Shown in pieces: positions 33,893-43,386 of a stretch of DNA of 64,000 bases. The number at the start of each line of letters is the position of its first letter. Position 1 is the stretch's first letter. A model generated the notes under the pieces. It was not told the origin of the DNA. It saw only the letters and a program-made list of their open reading frames with translations, and searched no databases. The position numbers and the translations under genes were made by a program. The stretch is from Dyadobacter linearis (lineage in GTDB: Bacteria > Bacteroidota > Bacteroidia > Cytophagales > Spirosomataceae), in NCBI RefSeq assembly GCF_907165045.1, contig NZ_CAJRAU010000003.1, positions 682,001 through 746,000 on the forward strand. The letters run 5' to 3'.

Positions 33893-35335
33893 TCAATTCG
33901 TCGCCAGACTCCCAAACGGGAAAATCGCTGAGGTCACGTGGGCGCGGTTCATGATCTGGCCGAGTTCTTTGGCTTTTTCTGGGAATTGTGGCGTGAGGTT
34001 CGTTGTTTCGGCCGGGTCTTTAGCGAGATCGTAGAGCTCAACCAACGCGTCGGGATTTCCGGCTGCTTTTAGCCTGACAGCCTTCCAGTTACCCTGCCGC
34101 ACAGCCTGCCGCCCGCCTTGTTCGTGGAATTCCCAGTATAGGTAGTCATGCTTCTTCTGGGTCGGTTTGCCTTTTAATGCATCTGTAAATGAAATCCCGT
34201 CGATACCCCGTGGTGATGCCGCTTGTGCGAGCTCTGCGAAAGTGGGGAGTATATCCCAGAATGCACCTATATAATCACTTTTAGAACCCGGCTTGATCGT
34301 ACCCGGCCAGCGCGCCGCAAACGGTTCGCGAATGCCACCTTCGTACAAATCGCGCTTCACGCCTCTGAAACCGCCGCTGCTATTGAAAAACTTCGGATCA
34401 GCGCCACCTTCAACGTGCGGACCATTGTCGCTGGTAAAAATGATCAGCGTATTTTTATCCAAACCCTTCTCTTTCAACTTATTGACCACCTGCCCCACAT
34501 ACATATCCAGCCGCGCGACCATTGCCGCAAAGGTAGCCCGCGGATATTCCTGTGATGTATATCCGCCATTTGTCGCATTCGCGCCATAATCAGCGCCGCG
34601 GTGAAATTTCTCTTCAAACTTTCCTTTGTATTGCTGAAACAAACTATCGTCGGGGACCAGCAGCTCGGCATGGGGCAATATATAAGGTAAGAACAGAAAA
34701 AATGGCTGGCGGGAATCCTGTTCGTCTACAAATTGAAGTGCCTGTTTCTGGATCAGATCAGGTGCGTATTCTTTTTGAAACCTAAGGTTCTGATTCGCTT
34801 CCAGCACAATTTTGCGATCGTTGTCCCAAAGGTGATTGGGATAATAGCGATGGGCCAGACTCTGACAATTATATCCGTAAAATTTATCAAAACCCTGCTT
34901 GCCAGGCTCTCCTTCCGAACCCACCGGCCCCAGCCCCCATTTACCGAAAGCCGCCGTTTTATACCCCGATTTTTTCAAGATTTCCGCAACTGTCGTCACT
35001 GAATCTGGGATAGGATGCTGTCCCTCAGGCTGCACAGCCTTGTTTCCACGAATATAGGTGTGGCCGGTATGCTGCCCGGTCAGTAAGGAAGACCGCGACG
35101 GCGCGCAGACAGAAGTACCTGCATAAAACTGCGTAAATATCATCCCCTCACTCGCTAGCCGGTTGATATTCGGTGTTTTGATTAGCTTCTGACCATTAAA
35201 ACCCACATCGCCGTAACCCAGATCGTCGGCAAGTATGAAAACAATATTCGGACGCGCAGGTTTACCTGACTGTGCCCATAACGCCGGCGACAGCAAACTA
35301 AAAGCAAAACACAATTTAAAGAAGGTAACCTTCAT
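33893..35335 (-). CDS. Exported type I sulfatase (arylsulfatase family)
   Basis: A 480-residue periplasmic or secreted sulfatase with signal peptide MKVTFFKLCFAFSLLSPALWAQ. The metal-binding start is NIVFILADDLGYGDVG. The maturation motif is CAPSRSSLLTG with Cys77, the residue converted to formylglycine by a maturase encoded elsewhere. Further family stretches are YKTAAFGKWGLG and TSDNGPHVEGG. It should remove sulfate esters from a carbohydrate. It lies 68 bp after another sulfatase gene on the same strand, and both are divergent from susC, so it probably belongs to the same glycan-use locus. Confidence 0.93.
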   Translation of the reverse strand: MKVTFFKLCFAFSLLSPALWAQSGKPARPNIVFILADDLGYGDVGFNGQKLIKTPNINRLASEGMIFTQFYAGTSVCAPSRSSLLTGQHTGHTYIRGNKAVQPEGQHPIPDSVTTVAEILKKSGYKTAAFGKWGLGPVGSEGEPGKQGFDKFYGYNCQSLAHRYYPNHLWDNDRKIVLEANQNLRFQKEYAPDLIQKQALQFVDEQDSRQPFFLFLPYILPHAELLVPDDSLFQQYKGKFEEKFHRGADYGANATNGGYTSQEYPRATFAAMVARLDMYVGQVVNKLKEKGLDKNTLIIFTSDNGPHVEGGADPKFFNSSGGFRGVKRDLYEGGIREPFAARWPGTIKPGSKSDYIGAFWDILPTFAELAQAASPRGIDGISFTDALKGKPTQKKHDYLYWEFHEQGGRQAVRQGNWKAVRLKAAGNPDALVELYDLAKDPAETTNLTPQFPEKAKELGQIMNRAHVTSAIFPFGSLATN

Positions 35336-35403
35336 AGAATCTCAAAAAGCACTTAATTCATTAAAAAAGACATTGTGACCGCAGTAATACTTGATTAACA
35401 ATT

Positions 35404-36840
35404 TTAACGCATTACCTGACCTGCCGGTCTCACATTTTTCCCCGTCCGCTGTTGCAGATCGTCTCCCAAATCTTCGCGCGCATTTTCCGCGATCTTTTCC
35501 AGATCGGCCACAATAGCCGGATGCTGGTCAAGTACATTGTATCTCTCCCCAGGGTCGCGGGTGAGGTCATAGAGTGCTTTGGGAAATGCGTGGTCTTCGG
35601 GACTTAGGCCGGGCTGGCCATTTGTTCCGGGAGCTGAACCTTCATAAGTTCTGCCTGGATGTGCGAAAACCAGCTTCCAATTATGCTTTCTGACTGCTTC
35701 GAGGTTGTTTTTCCGGTAATAATACAATAGTTGCTCACGGGGTGTTTTGGTCTCGTCCCCTTTAAGTAAATCTGTAAAGTCGATACCGTCGATTTTCTCT
35801 TTCGGCAGGCTGGCTCCGGTCAGGCGGGCAATAGTAGGCAGCACATCGAGGGTGGAAAGCAGCTTGTTGGAAACTTTGCCGGCAGGTACCACGCCGGGCC
35901 AGCGGATAATGCAAGGCTCGCGCTGCCCGCCTTCAAACGAAGTCCCTTTTCCCTCACGAAACCCGCCGGACGAACCTGCGTGATCGCCGTAATTGAGCCA
36001 GGGACCATTATCGCTGGTAAAAATGATCAGTGTATTCTCATCAATTCCCTGACTTTTCAACTCTTTCATCACCTCTCCCACCGACCAGTCAAGCTCCATT
36101 AAAACATCTCCGAAAATCCCTCTTTCACTCTTCCCCCGAAATCGCTGTGAGGCAGCAAGGGGAACGTGCGGGAGCGGATGCGGGATATACAAAAAGAACG
36201 GCTTGTTTTTATTTTTACGTATAAATGAAACAGCGCGCTCGGTAATTTTCGGCGTCAGTTCACTGGCGTCTTCCAGGTTCTTGATCTCTTTTCCTGGCTT
36301 ATTACCCTCGATCCAATGCAATGGAGGATATTTCGCGCGTTCCTGCCACGGATGGAGCGGCCACATATCGTGCGAATATGGTACCCCGAAATATTCATCA
36401 AATCCTTGCTGCAACGGCAAAAATTCCTGCTCGCTGCCCAAATGCCATTTACCAAAAATCCCCGTCGCATATCCCCGCGCCTTCACCAACTCCGCAATTG
36501 TCTCCTCTTTTGGATTGAGTCCTACTTTCGACCCGGGGCCGAATGCGCCTGAAATACCGATCCTGTTCGGATAACAGCCCGTCATCAATGCAGCTCTTGA
36601 CGCACTGCAAACTGCCTGAGCTGCCATAAAATTGGTAAAACGTGTACCCTCCGCGGCCAGCTTATCGAGGTTTGGCGTTTGATAACCCAGCGCCCCGGTC
36701 ACCGAGAGGTCGCCATATCCGAGGTCGTCAATGAAAAAGAGTACGATATTCGGCGACTTTGCAGCCGGCTTCGCGGATTGGAACCCGACCAAAAAACAGA
36801 TACTAAAAAAAACAGCAGAAGCTAAAACGATTCGGAACAT
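35404..36840 (-). CDS. Exported type I sulfatase
   Basis: A 478-residue sulfatase starting MFRIVLASAVFFSICFLVGF, a signal peptide; the upstream extension to 36972 was rejected. Metal-binding NIVLFFIDDLGYGDLS is followed by the maturation motif CSASRAALMTG with Cys78, an Ala rather than Pro variant of CxPSR that still fits the consensus. Other conserved parts are GIFGKWHLG and FTSDNGPWLNYGDHAGSSGG. It shares about the family fold with the downstream sulfatase but differs enough to suggest another sulfate position. Its start lies 210 bp from the first CGGGTACGTACCCG operator, so it may share regulation with susC. Confidence 0.93.
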   Translation of the reverse strand: MFRIVLASAVFFSICFLVGFQSAKPAAKSPNIVLFFIDDLGYGDLSVTGALGYQTPNLDKLAAEGTRFTNFMAAQAVCSASRAALMTGCYPNRIGISGAFGPGSKVGLNPKEETIAELVKARGYATGIFGKWHLGSEQEFLPLQQGFDEYFGVPYSHDMWPLHPWQERAKYPPLHWIEGNKPGKEIKNLEDASELTPKITERAVSFIRKNKNKPFFLYIPHPLPHVPLAASQRFRGKSERGIFGDVLMELDWSVGEVMKELKSQGIDENTLIIFTSDNGPWLNYGDHAGSSGGFREGKGTSFEGGQREPCIIRWPGVVPAGKVSNKLLSTLDVLPTIARLTGASLPKEKIDGIDFTDLLKGDETKTPREQLLYYYRKNNLEAVRKHNWKLVFAHPGRTYEGSAPGTNGQPGLSPEDHAFPKALYDLTRDPGERYNVLDQHPAIVADLEKIAENAREDLGDDLQQRTGKNVRPAGQVMR

Positions 36841-37017
36841 AAGGATATGCAGATTATGACGGAAAGGGAATTTATCAAATAATCTTTGTTTTGAGGTCCT
36901 AAGTATGATTTTGTTAGATATTCTACCTCTTTCGTCCACAAGGCTGTTATTTATGATTGGCAGCTTTGTCACTATTATATTCTTTCATTTATATTTTTTG
37001 CAAAATTTAAATAATGC

Positions 37018-37049
37018 TTTTGGAAAATTAAATTCACATTTATATCTTG
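37018..37049 (+). promoter_or_regulatory. Predicted susC promoter
   Basis: TTTTG (37018-37022), an 18-base spacer, and TATATCTTG (37041-37049) resemble the Bacteroidota -33/-7 elements. The -7 box directly abuts the 14-bp palindrome, exactly as at the promoter at 43296. The rest of 36841-37210 holds no credible gene. Confidence 0.5.
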
Positions 37050-37063
37050 CGGGTACGTACCCG
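37050..37063. promoter_or_regulatory. Operator 1, CGGGTACGTACCCG
   Basis: A perfect 14-bp palindrome directly behind the predicted susC -7 box. Identical copies lie at 37166-37179 and 43326-43339. The centred CG and full symmetry fit LacI-family operators, and a LacI-family gene lies at 42237. Confidence 0.8.
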
Positions 37064-37165
37064 ATACATATCTTATCAATGCGTCTCCGCGCGGCGCATT
37101 GGGCTATCCGTTTCTTATTTTTTTAAACTAAAAAATCTATATGGCCTAAACGTTTTCGAAAATTA

Positions 37166-37179
37166 CGGGTACGTACCCG
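37166..37179. promoter_or_regulatory. Operator 2, CGGGTACGTACCCG
   Basis: An identical palindrome 116 bp downstream of operator 1, about eleven helical turns, and 31 bp before the susC start. The spacing puts both sites on the same face of DNA, which would suit looping by a LacI-family protein if it forms tetramers. Confidence 0.8.
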
Positions 37180-37210
37180 CTCACTGTTCCAGCCTTTAAC
37201 CCATTTCAAA

Positions 37211-40200
37211 ATGAACAAGATCAAACTCTACTATTTTAAGGTATTCGCGTGTTTACTAATTCTCGTACAAGCGTCACCAGCTACTGTGCAGGCGCAAACG
37301 GAGATTCCTGTCAAAGGAAAAGTGATAGACAAACAAGCTCAAATCGGCCTCCCTGGCGTAAATGTGGTCGTGAAAGGGACAGACAAAGGGATAAGCACGG
37401 ATGCGGAAGGCAATTTCACCATCAATGCCGCCAAAGAATCTGTTCTGGTATTTTCATTTATTGGGTATGATAAACAGGAAGTTACCGTCGGCAGCCAATC
37501 TGCGATCGATGTAATTTTGCAACCTTCACTGACCAACCTGGAAGAGCTCGTAGTGGTGGGTTATGGTACGATGAAGAAAAGTGACCTGACCGGCGCGGTG
37601 ATGCGGGTGAATAAAGAAGCTTATCAAAACCAGTCGATGACGCAGCTGACGGATATGCTGACGGGCACTGTGGCTGGTTTTTATGCCAATCAATCTACCA
37701 CCGCAGCTGGTGGCGGGTCGCTTGAAATACGCGGGCCTAAATCGCTGAATGCATCCACCGAGCCAATGATCGTGCTCGACGGGGTGATTTTCAATGGCAG
37801 TATCAGGGACATTAATCCATCTGATATTGAGACGATTGACATTTTGAAAGACGCCAGTTCCACAGCCGTTTTCGGAGCGCGGGCGGCGGCCGGGGTTTTG
37901 ATGATCACTACTAAAAAGGGAACCAAAGGCAAAACGACGATCAACTTTTCAAGTGAGCTGGGGATTACAGAAGTGGCCAATGATTTCAGGCCTTTCGGTG
38001 CCGACAATTACCTTGATTTCAGAAGGGACATATTGCGCGTGACCAACTCAGGAAATCCCGGCTACTATTATTTTAACCCACAAAACCTTCCTGCCGGCGT
38101 AACCGTAGACCAATGGAGAAAAGCCAGCAATAATCCGCAGCCCGACAATACCGACGAGTGGCTGGGCAGATTGAGACTTTTCCCTACCGAACTTGAAAAT
38201 TACAAGGCCGGCAAGTCGGTGGATTGGTACAATAAGGTAATGCAGCCCGGTCTGCGCCAGAATTATGATCTGAGCGTCGCGGGCGGCTCTGATAAGTTTA
38301 ATTACTACTATTCACTGGGTTACACCAACAATGAAGGTGTGGTGATCGGCGACAAGTTTTCTGCATTGAGAACGCGCCTGAACGTGGATTTCACTGTAAC
38401 GGATTGGCTGAATGTGGGTGTAAACACGCAGTTCTCCGACCGGGATGAAAGTGCGGTACCTGCCAATCTTTCGGGTATGTTCAATACCAGTCCGTACGGT
38501 TCCGAATTTGATGCGCAGGGAAATGTGAACTGGTACCCGCACGATTATCCCGGAGGTATCAATCCTTTGATCAATTATTATGGTCAGGATAAATACCGAA
38601 AGATCAACAGCTTGTTTGCCAGTATGTTTGCCAAAATAAAACTACCTTTTGGTATTGATTACAAGCTCTCCTACCAGCCGCGTTTTCAGTTTTTGAAAGA
38701 CTACAACTTCTGGTCGTCGCAAACGATCGTCGGTGGAAATGACCATTCAAATGGATACGGAACGCGCCAGGAATCTTCCAATTATGAATTTATTTTAGAT
38801 AACCTTTTGCATTGGAACAAACAATTCGGGAAACACAGCTTTGACGTAACCCTGCTTTACAGCACCGAGAGAAACCGGAAATGGTACACGCAGATCAGCA
38901 ACGAAATATTTGTCCCGAACCAGAACCTGGGCTTTAACGGGCTGCAATACGGTACCAATCCTGCATTAATGAACGCGGATTCGATCATTACCGGCGATGC
39001 GGTGATGGCGCGGTTGAATTATACTTTTAATGATAAGTACCTGTTTACGGGCTCGGTGCGCCGCGATGGTTACTCAGCTTTTGGGATTAAAAACCCAAGG
39101 GCGGTTTTCCCGGCGGCCGCACTGGCTTGGCGCATTTCGGAAGAGGAATTTTTCGACCTCGACTGGGTGAGCCAGATGAAGCTGCGTGTATCATGGGGAA
39201 TAAATGGAAACCGGGAGATCGGGGCATATTCGGCGCTCGCGCAAATGCAGCAGAATTTGTATTACGATGGTACCAATGTGCAAGTGGGCGTATACAACAG
39301 TACGTTAGCGAACCACGATCTGGTTTGGGAGCGTACGCAGTCTATCAATATTGGTACTGATCTCAGTTTATTCAAAAATAAGATCGATTTCAGCGCGGAA
39401 TACTACGATATGACGACGACAAATTTGCTCATGAACCGGCTACTTCCGCAGCTGACAGGCTTTCAGAGTGTGACTTCGAATTTGGGCAGGTTAGGAAACC
39501 GGGGTTTTGAAATGACGGTCAATACCGTGAATATGAACCGCTCGAAACTAAGCTGGCGGTCGAGCTTTGTTTTTTCATTGAACCGAAACAAAATCAAAGA
39601 GCTATTTGGTGATTATGAGACAGTTGAGGTGGACGGAAGACAGGTAACCCGCGAGCTGCCCGACTATTCTAACGAGTGGTTCCCGGGCCAGGCGATCGAC
39701 CGGGTTTGGAATTACAATATCACCGGAGTTTGGCAAACTGCTGAGAAAGATGCAGCCGCAGTGTACCGTATGGAGCCGGGCGATTTCAAAGCGGAAGATG
39801 TGAATAACAATGGGGTTTACGAGGCATTATCTGATAAAAAGTTCATCGGCTGGGAGCGTCCGAGATTCCGTTTGGGGCTTCGCAACGATGTTAATTTCCT
39901 GAAATATTTCACCGCTTCTATATTCGTACGCGCCGATCTGGGGCATATTGGTTCGTTTGCTGAAGCTTTGCACCGCGGCTCTGAAACGTACGATCGCCGG
40001 AATACCTGGGCGATTCCTTATTGGACGCCCGACAATCCGATCAACGATTATGCGCGGTTGAATGTGAATGAAAATGCATTCGGCGGCGGCGTGATGATCT
40101 ACAAGCCACGTTCATTTGTGCGGATCCAGGATCTTTCGCTGGGTTACAACTTGCCTTCGAGCATTTCCGAAAAGATCAGGCTGAACAATGCGCGCCTTTT

Positions 40201-40312
40201 TGCCTCCGTGCGCAACCTGTACACTTTCGATAAATGGCCGGGCTGGGATCCTGAGTCGGGTTACAGCCCGATGCCGCGTACTTATACTTTCGGCGTTTCC
40301 GTCTCACTTTAA
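37211..40312 (+). CDS. SusC/RagA-type TonB-dependent outer-membrane transporter
   Basis: A 1033-residue outer-membrane protein. The signal peptide ends near QASPATVQAQ. A carboxypeptidase-regulatory-like domain follows (VKGKVIDKQAQIGLPGVNVVVKG), then the TonB box/plug start LEELVVVGYGTMKKSDLTGAV and the plug motif DIETIDILKDASSTAVFGARAAAGV. The rest is the 22-strand barrel, ending in the aromatic strand YTFGVSVSL. It imports glycan fragments together with the SusD-like lipoprotein encoded 27 bp downstream. Two copies of a likely LacI operator lie in its 5' region, so substrate-induced derepression is expected. Confidence 0.96.
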   Translation: MNKIKLYYFKVFACLLILVQASPATVQAQTEIPVKGKVIDKQAQIGLPGVNVVVKGTDKGISTDAEGNFTINAAKESVLVFSFIGYDKQEVTVGSQSAIDVILQPSLTNLEELVVVGYGTMKKSDLTGAVMRVNKEAYQNQSMTQLTDMLTGTVAGFYANQSTTAAGGGSLEIRGPKSLNASTEPMIVLDGVIFNGSIRDINPSDIETIDILKDASSTAVFGARAAAGVLMITTKKGTKGKTTINFSSELGITEVANDFRPFGADNYLDFRRDILRVTNSGNPGYYYFNPQNLPAGVTVDQWRKASNNPQPDNTDEWLGRLRLFPTELENYKAGKSVDWYNKVMQPGLRQNYDLSVAGGSDKFNYYYSLGYTNNEGVVIGDKFSALRTRLNVDFTVTDWLNVGVNTQFSDRDESAVPANLSGMFNTSPYGSEFDAQGNVNWYPHDYPGGINPLINYYGQDKYRKINSLFASMFAKIKLPFGIDYKLSYQPRFQFLKDYNFWSSQTIVGGNDHSNGYGTRQESSNYEFILDNLLHWNKQFGKHSFDVTLLYSTERNRKWYTQISNEIFVPNQNLGFNGLQYGTNPALMNADSIITGDAVMARLNYTFNDKYLFTGSVRRDGYSAFGIKNPRAVFPAAALAWRISEEEFFDLDWVSQMKLRVSWGINGNREIGAYSALAQMQQNLYYDGTNVQVGVYNSTLANHDLVWERTQSINIGTDLSLFKNKIDFSAEYYDMTTTNLLMNRLLPQLTGFQSVTSNLGRLGNRGFEMTVNTVNMNRSKLSWRSSFVFSLNRNKIKELFGDYETVEVDGRQVTRELPDYSNEWFPGQAIDRVWNYNITGVWQTAEKDAAAVYRMEPGDFKAEDVNNNGVYEALSDKKFIGWERPRFRLGLRNDVNFLKYFTASIFVRADLGHIGSFAEALHRGSETYDRRNTWAIPYWTPDNPINDYARLNVNENAFGGGVMIYKPRSFVRIQDLSLGYNLPSSISEKIRLNNARLFASVRNLYTFDKWPGWDPESGYSPMPRTYTFGVSVSL

Positions 40313-40339
40313 TGCATTGCAATCCAAAATTCTGAAATC

Positions 40340-42097
40340 ATGAAAAGGATACCGAACATATTATTTACGATTACGATACTGGCTGCTGTCGCGCTTTCCT
40401 GTACCGAAAAATGGCTTGAACCAAAACCCCTTTCCTTCTTCACGCCTGAAAATGTGTACACGGATAAAGCGGGCTTTGAATCGCTGCTGATCACGATGCG
40501 GAAAGACCTGAAAAATGAGAATACGGGCAATATCAGCTTTATGATCAACGAATTCGCCGCCTCCGACCTGGGCGCGGCCAGCGTGCAGCTTGACTTTTAC
40601 AAGCTCACCCCGAATACCGACAGATACTATAAGTTTCTGGCGATGTTCAATTCAGCATATAGCGCAATTAAAAACGCCAATGTGCTGATTTCCAGAATTG
40701 ATAATATCAAATGGAGCAGTGAAGAAGATCGTAACCGGCTTCTGGGCGAAGCTTACTGGCACCGCGCATATTGGTATTACCGGCTCGTGAACACTTATGG
40801 CGATGTGCCATTTATCGGAAAAGAACTAATAGGCGCCAAGCTGGATTTCCAAACGCACAGCCGCTGGACTATTTTGAACAAGATCCAGGCAGATATGGAA
40901 TTCGCGGTTCAATGGCTGCCGGCGACTGCTCCGGCCGGGGCGATCTCGAAAGGCGCGGGTAACCATTTGCTGGCGAAGATATGTCTGGCGAACCTGCAAT
41001 TTGACAAAGCGATCGAAGCAGCGTCCGCGGTGATCAATGGTCCTTATGCATTGATGAAAACGCGGTTTGGCGTATCTGCCGCAGATGCGAAACGTAATGT
41101 GATCTGGGATTTACACCGCCCGAAAAATTTCAATACAACTCAGAATACGGAGACGATCCTTGCGGTTGTAGACCGTTTTGAAGCGCCTCCGGGGGCGAAA
41201 TCAGTTGGTCTTTACACCATGCGGCATTATAATAGTGCGTGGTGGAATGCGGTGGTGCGGGATAGTCAGGGTAAGGCGGGTACGCTTGCTTCGGGGCCGA
41301 TGTACGATTCGCTTGGTCGCGGAAATGGAAATGTGAGGCTCACGCCATTTTACCAATATGATCTCTGGAAATTCGGCAATGCAAACTGGAAAAACACGAC
41401 GGATCTGAGGAGAAGCAATATCAACTGGGTTGATCTCGACGAGCTGCTTTATAATAATCCTGCGTCTGTCGACTTTGGAAAACCGATCAAACCGCAGAAT
41501 ATGGCGGTACTCGCGGACACTTTCTATTCCCTTTACGCGATGCCGCATTACATTACATTCGTGCCGCAGGACGATCCGAAAGCTGCCCCGATGGGCGGAA
41601 ACGGCGACTGGTATATTTTCCGGCTGGCTGAAACTTACTTACTGCGTGCTGAGGCGCATTTCTGGAAAAATAACCTTGCCGCCGCCGCTGCCGACCTGAA
41701 TGTAGTACGCGAGCGGGCAAAAGCATTGCCGGTTGCTGCGGGACAAGTGACGCTCGATTTCATATTCGATGAGCGCGCACGCGAGCTTTTTGCCGAAGAA
41801 CCGCGCCACTCGGAGCTGGTACGTGCTTCGTATATCACAGCCAAACTGAACAAAGGAGGTTATGATCTGCCTAATTTCAGTACCAAAAATTACTATTATG
41901 ACCGCGTTTATTCACGCAATAACTTTTACGAAAAAAAGGTCTCGTATATTGGAAACATAGCCGCAATAGCGCCTTTCCACGTACTCTGGCCCATTCCTTC
42001 TATCGTGATTACAGCCAATACCCTCGCTGTGATCAATCAGAATACAGGTTACGAAGGTTCGGAGCGAAACATTGCGCCGCTGGAAACGATCGAATAG
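40340..42097 (+). CDS. SusD/RagB-type glycan-binding lipoprotein
   Basis: A 585-residue surface lipoprotein (MKRIPNILFTITILAAVALSC, Cys21) that acts as the lid of the SusC transporter. The SusD fold is shown by WLEPKPLSFFTPENVYTDKAGFESLL, the TPR-like helices with EAYWHRAYWYYRLVNTYGDVPFI, and the late RLAETYLLRAEAHFWKNNLAAAAADLNVVRERA motif. The ending DEKARELF-like DERARELFAEEPRHSELVRA is typical. It follows susC by 27 bp and is itself followed by a strong terminator, so susC-susD form one transcript. Confidence 0.95.
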   Translation: MKRIPNILFTITILAAVALSCTEKWLEPKPLSFFTPENVYTDKAGFESLLITMRKDLKNENTGNISFMINEFAASDLGAASVQLDFYKLTPNTDRYYKFLAMFNSAYSAIKNANVLISRIDNIKWSSEEDRNRLLGEAYWHRAYWYYRLVNTYGDVPFIGKELIGAKLDFQTHSRWTILNKIQADMEFAVQWLPATAPAGAISKGAGNHLLAKICLANLQFDKAIEAASAVINGPYALMKTRFGVSAADAKRNVIWDLHRPKNFNTTQNTETILAVVDRFEAPPGAKSVGLYTMRHYNSAWWNAVVRDSQGKAGTLASGPMYDSLGRGNGNVRLTPFYQYDLWKFGNANWKNTTDLRRSNINWVDLDELLYNNPASVDFGKPIKPQNMAVLADTFYSLYAMPHYITFVPQDDPKAAPMGGNGDWYIFRLAETYLLRAEAHFWKNNLAAAAADLNVVRERAKALPVAAGQVTLDFIFDERARELFAEEPRHSELVRASYITAKLNKGGYDLPNFSTKNYYYDRVYSRNNFYEKKVSYIGNIAAIAPFHVLWPIPSIVITANTLAVINQNTGYEGSERNIAPLETIE

Positions 42098-42108
42098 CCG
42101 CTCTTATG

Positions 42109-42149
42109 AGGCTGCATCAAAGTAAAAGCAACTTGGATGCAGCCTTTTA
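42109..42149 (+). terminator. Rho-independent terminator after the susCD-like pair
   Basis: AGGCTGCATC (42109-42118) pairs perfectly with GATGCAGCCT (42136-42145) around a 17-base loop, followed by TTT. It separates the transporter genes from the regulator gene. Confidence 0.85.
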
Positions 42150-42236
42150 CAAATAGCAAATATGCTGGCAGTGCTTTACTATTTTTGGGAAAACGCTCTT
42201 TATATTGGGCATTCAATGCCTTTCAGATAATACCGG

Positions 42237-43292
42237 ATGAAAAAAGATACCACTTACTACGGCGTGAAGGAGATTGCGCGACGGGCCAATGTTTCTATCG
42301 CCACGGTCGACAGGGTCATTCATAACCGGACGGGCGTTTCGGAAAAGACCAAGCGGAAGATCAACGATATTATTAAAGAGCTTGACTATCAACCCAATAT
42401 ACTAGCAAGCAGGCTCGCTTCCAGAAAAATTATTACGCTGGCTGTCCTGATCCCGCGGGTTTCGGAAGAAACAGATTTCTGGGAAGCGCCTTTGCGCGGT
42501 ATCAAGCGGGCTGAATCAGAGATAAAAAAGTACGGCATTGAAATACTCCATTTCTTTTTTGATTTGAATGATAAAAATTCATTTGAAGAGCAGGCGCGCA
42601 AACTTTTGAAGGAAGATGTACAAGGTGTGCTGTTGTCCCCTTCATTTATTGAAGAGTCAAAGGAATTTGTACAGGCTTGTCACACCAAAAAGATCCCGCT
42701 TGCATTCATAGATTCTGACTTACCCGGCCAGGATAACCTTTGCTACATCGGGCCGCATTTGTTTCACAGCGGTTATGTAAGTGCCAAATTGCTGACTTAC
42801 CGTTTGAAGGAAAACCACAAAGTGCTGGTTGTCAATATTTCCAAGGAGATCGACTATAATTACCAGCAAATCGAAAAAGGCTTCCGCTCCTATTTTACGG
42901 ACCACAATCAGCCCTGCGAAATCGTGCGGATTGACATTGCTGATACCGATAACTTATCGGTTACCAATGCATTGACACGCGTTTTACACGAACATGAAGA
43001 TCTGGAAGCGATTTTCGTGACCAATTCGAGGGTTTTTGCAGTTGCCTCGTTTTTGAAGAAAAGCAAGCGGACTGATATTTCACTGATCGGTTTTGACTTT
43101 TTAAAGGAAAATATCAATTACCTGAACGAAGGTTTGATCGATTTCCTGATCTGCCACAAACCCGAAGAACAGGGTTACCGCGGGTTAATGGCGCTTTATC
43201 AGAAACTGGTGCTGGGCGCTCCCGTCGAAAAGGTGCATTTTATGCCTATTGACATCATTACCAGGGAGAACCAGGCATTTTATCAGAACTGA
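42237..43292 (+). CDS. LacI-family transcriptional regulator
   Basis: A 351-residue regulator. The N-terminal LacI helix-turn-helix is YYGVKEIARRANVSIATVDRVIHNRTGVSEKTKRKI with the hinge NILASRLASRK. The remainder is a periplasmic-binding-protein-like sugar sensor (TLAVLIPRVSEETDFWEAPLRGI, then LIGFDFLKENINYL). It is most like the class that senses sugars released from imported glycan. Perfect palindromes CGGGTACGTACCCG lie at the promoters of susC and of the oxidoreductase gene directly downstream, while none lies at its own promoter. A TATTTTTG at 42180 may be its -7 box. Confidence 0.93.
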   Translation: MKKDTTYYGVKEIARRANVSIATVDRVIHNRTGVSEKTKRKINDIIKELDYQPNILASRLASRKIITLAVLIPRVSEETDFWEAPLRGIKRAESEIKKYGIEILHFFFDLNDKNSFEEQARKLLKEDVQGVLLSPSFIEESKEFVQACHTKKIPLAFIDSDLPGQDNLCYIGPHLFHSGYVSAKLLTYRLKENHKVLVVNISKEIDYNYQQIEKGFRSYFTDHNQPCEIVRIDIADTDNLSVTNALTRVLHEHEDLEAIFVTNSRVFAVASFLKKSKRTDISLIGFDFLKENINYLNEGLIDFLICHKPEEQGYRGLMALYQKLVLGAPVEKVHFMPIDIITRENQAFYQN

Positions 43293-43295
43293 TTT

Positions 43296-43325
43296 TTTGC
43301 AAATTCAAATATGTTAGTATATTTA
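43296..43325 (+). promoter_or_regulatory. Predicted promoter of the oxidoreductase/aminotransferase operon
   Basis: TTTG (43296-43299), an 18-base spacer and TATATTTA (43318-43325) match the Bacteroidota -33/-7 pattern with one change. The -7 box abuts the operator, as at susC. Confidence 0.55.
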
Positions 43326-43339
43326 CGGGTACGTACCCG
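43326..43339. promoter_or_regulatory. Operator 3, CGGGTACGTACCCG
   Basis: The third identical 14-bp palindrome, just downstream of the -7 element and 47 bp before the oxidoreductase ATG. A protein bound here would block transcription initiation. A further half-site-like GTTACGTAC follows at about 43346. Confidence 0.8.
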
Positions 43340-43386
43340 AGCTCGTTACGTACTTACTATTCCTAAACACTTTTCCTGACATCTCT

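Noticed and set aside
36905-37126. 73-residue frame in the gap before susC
   Set aside because: It runs through the predicted promoter and operator 1, and has no family signal.
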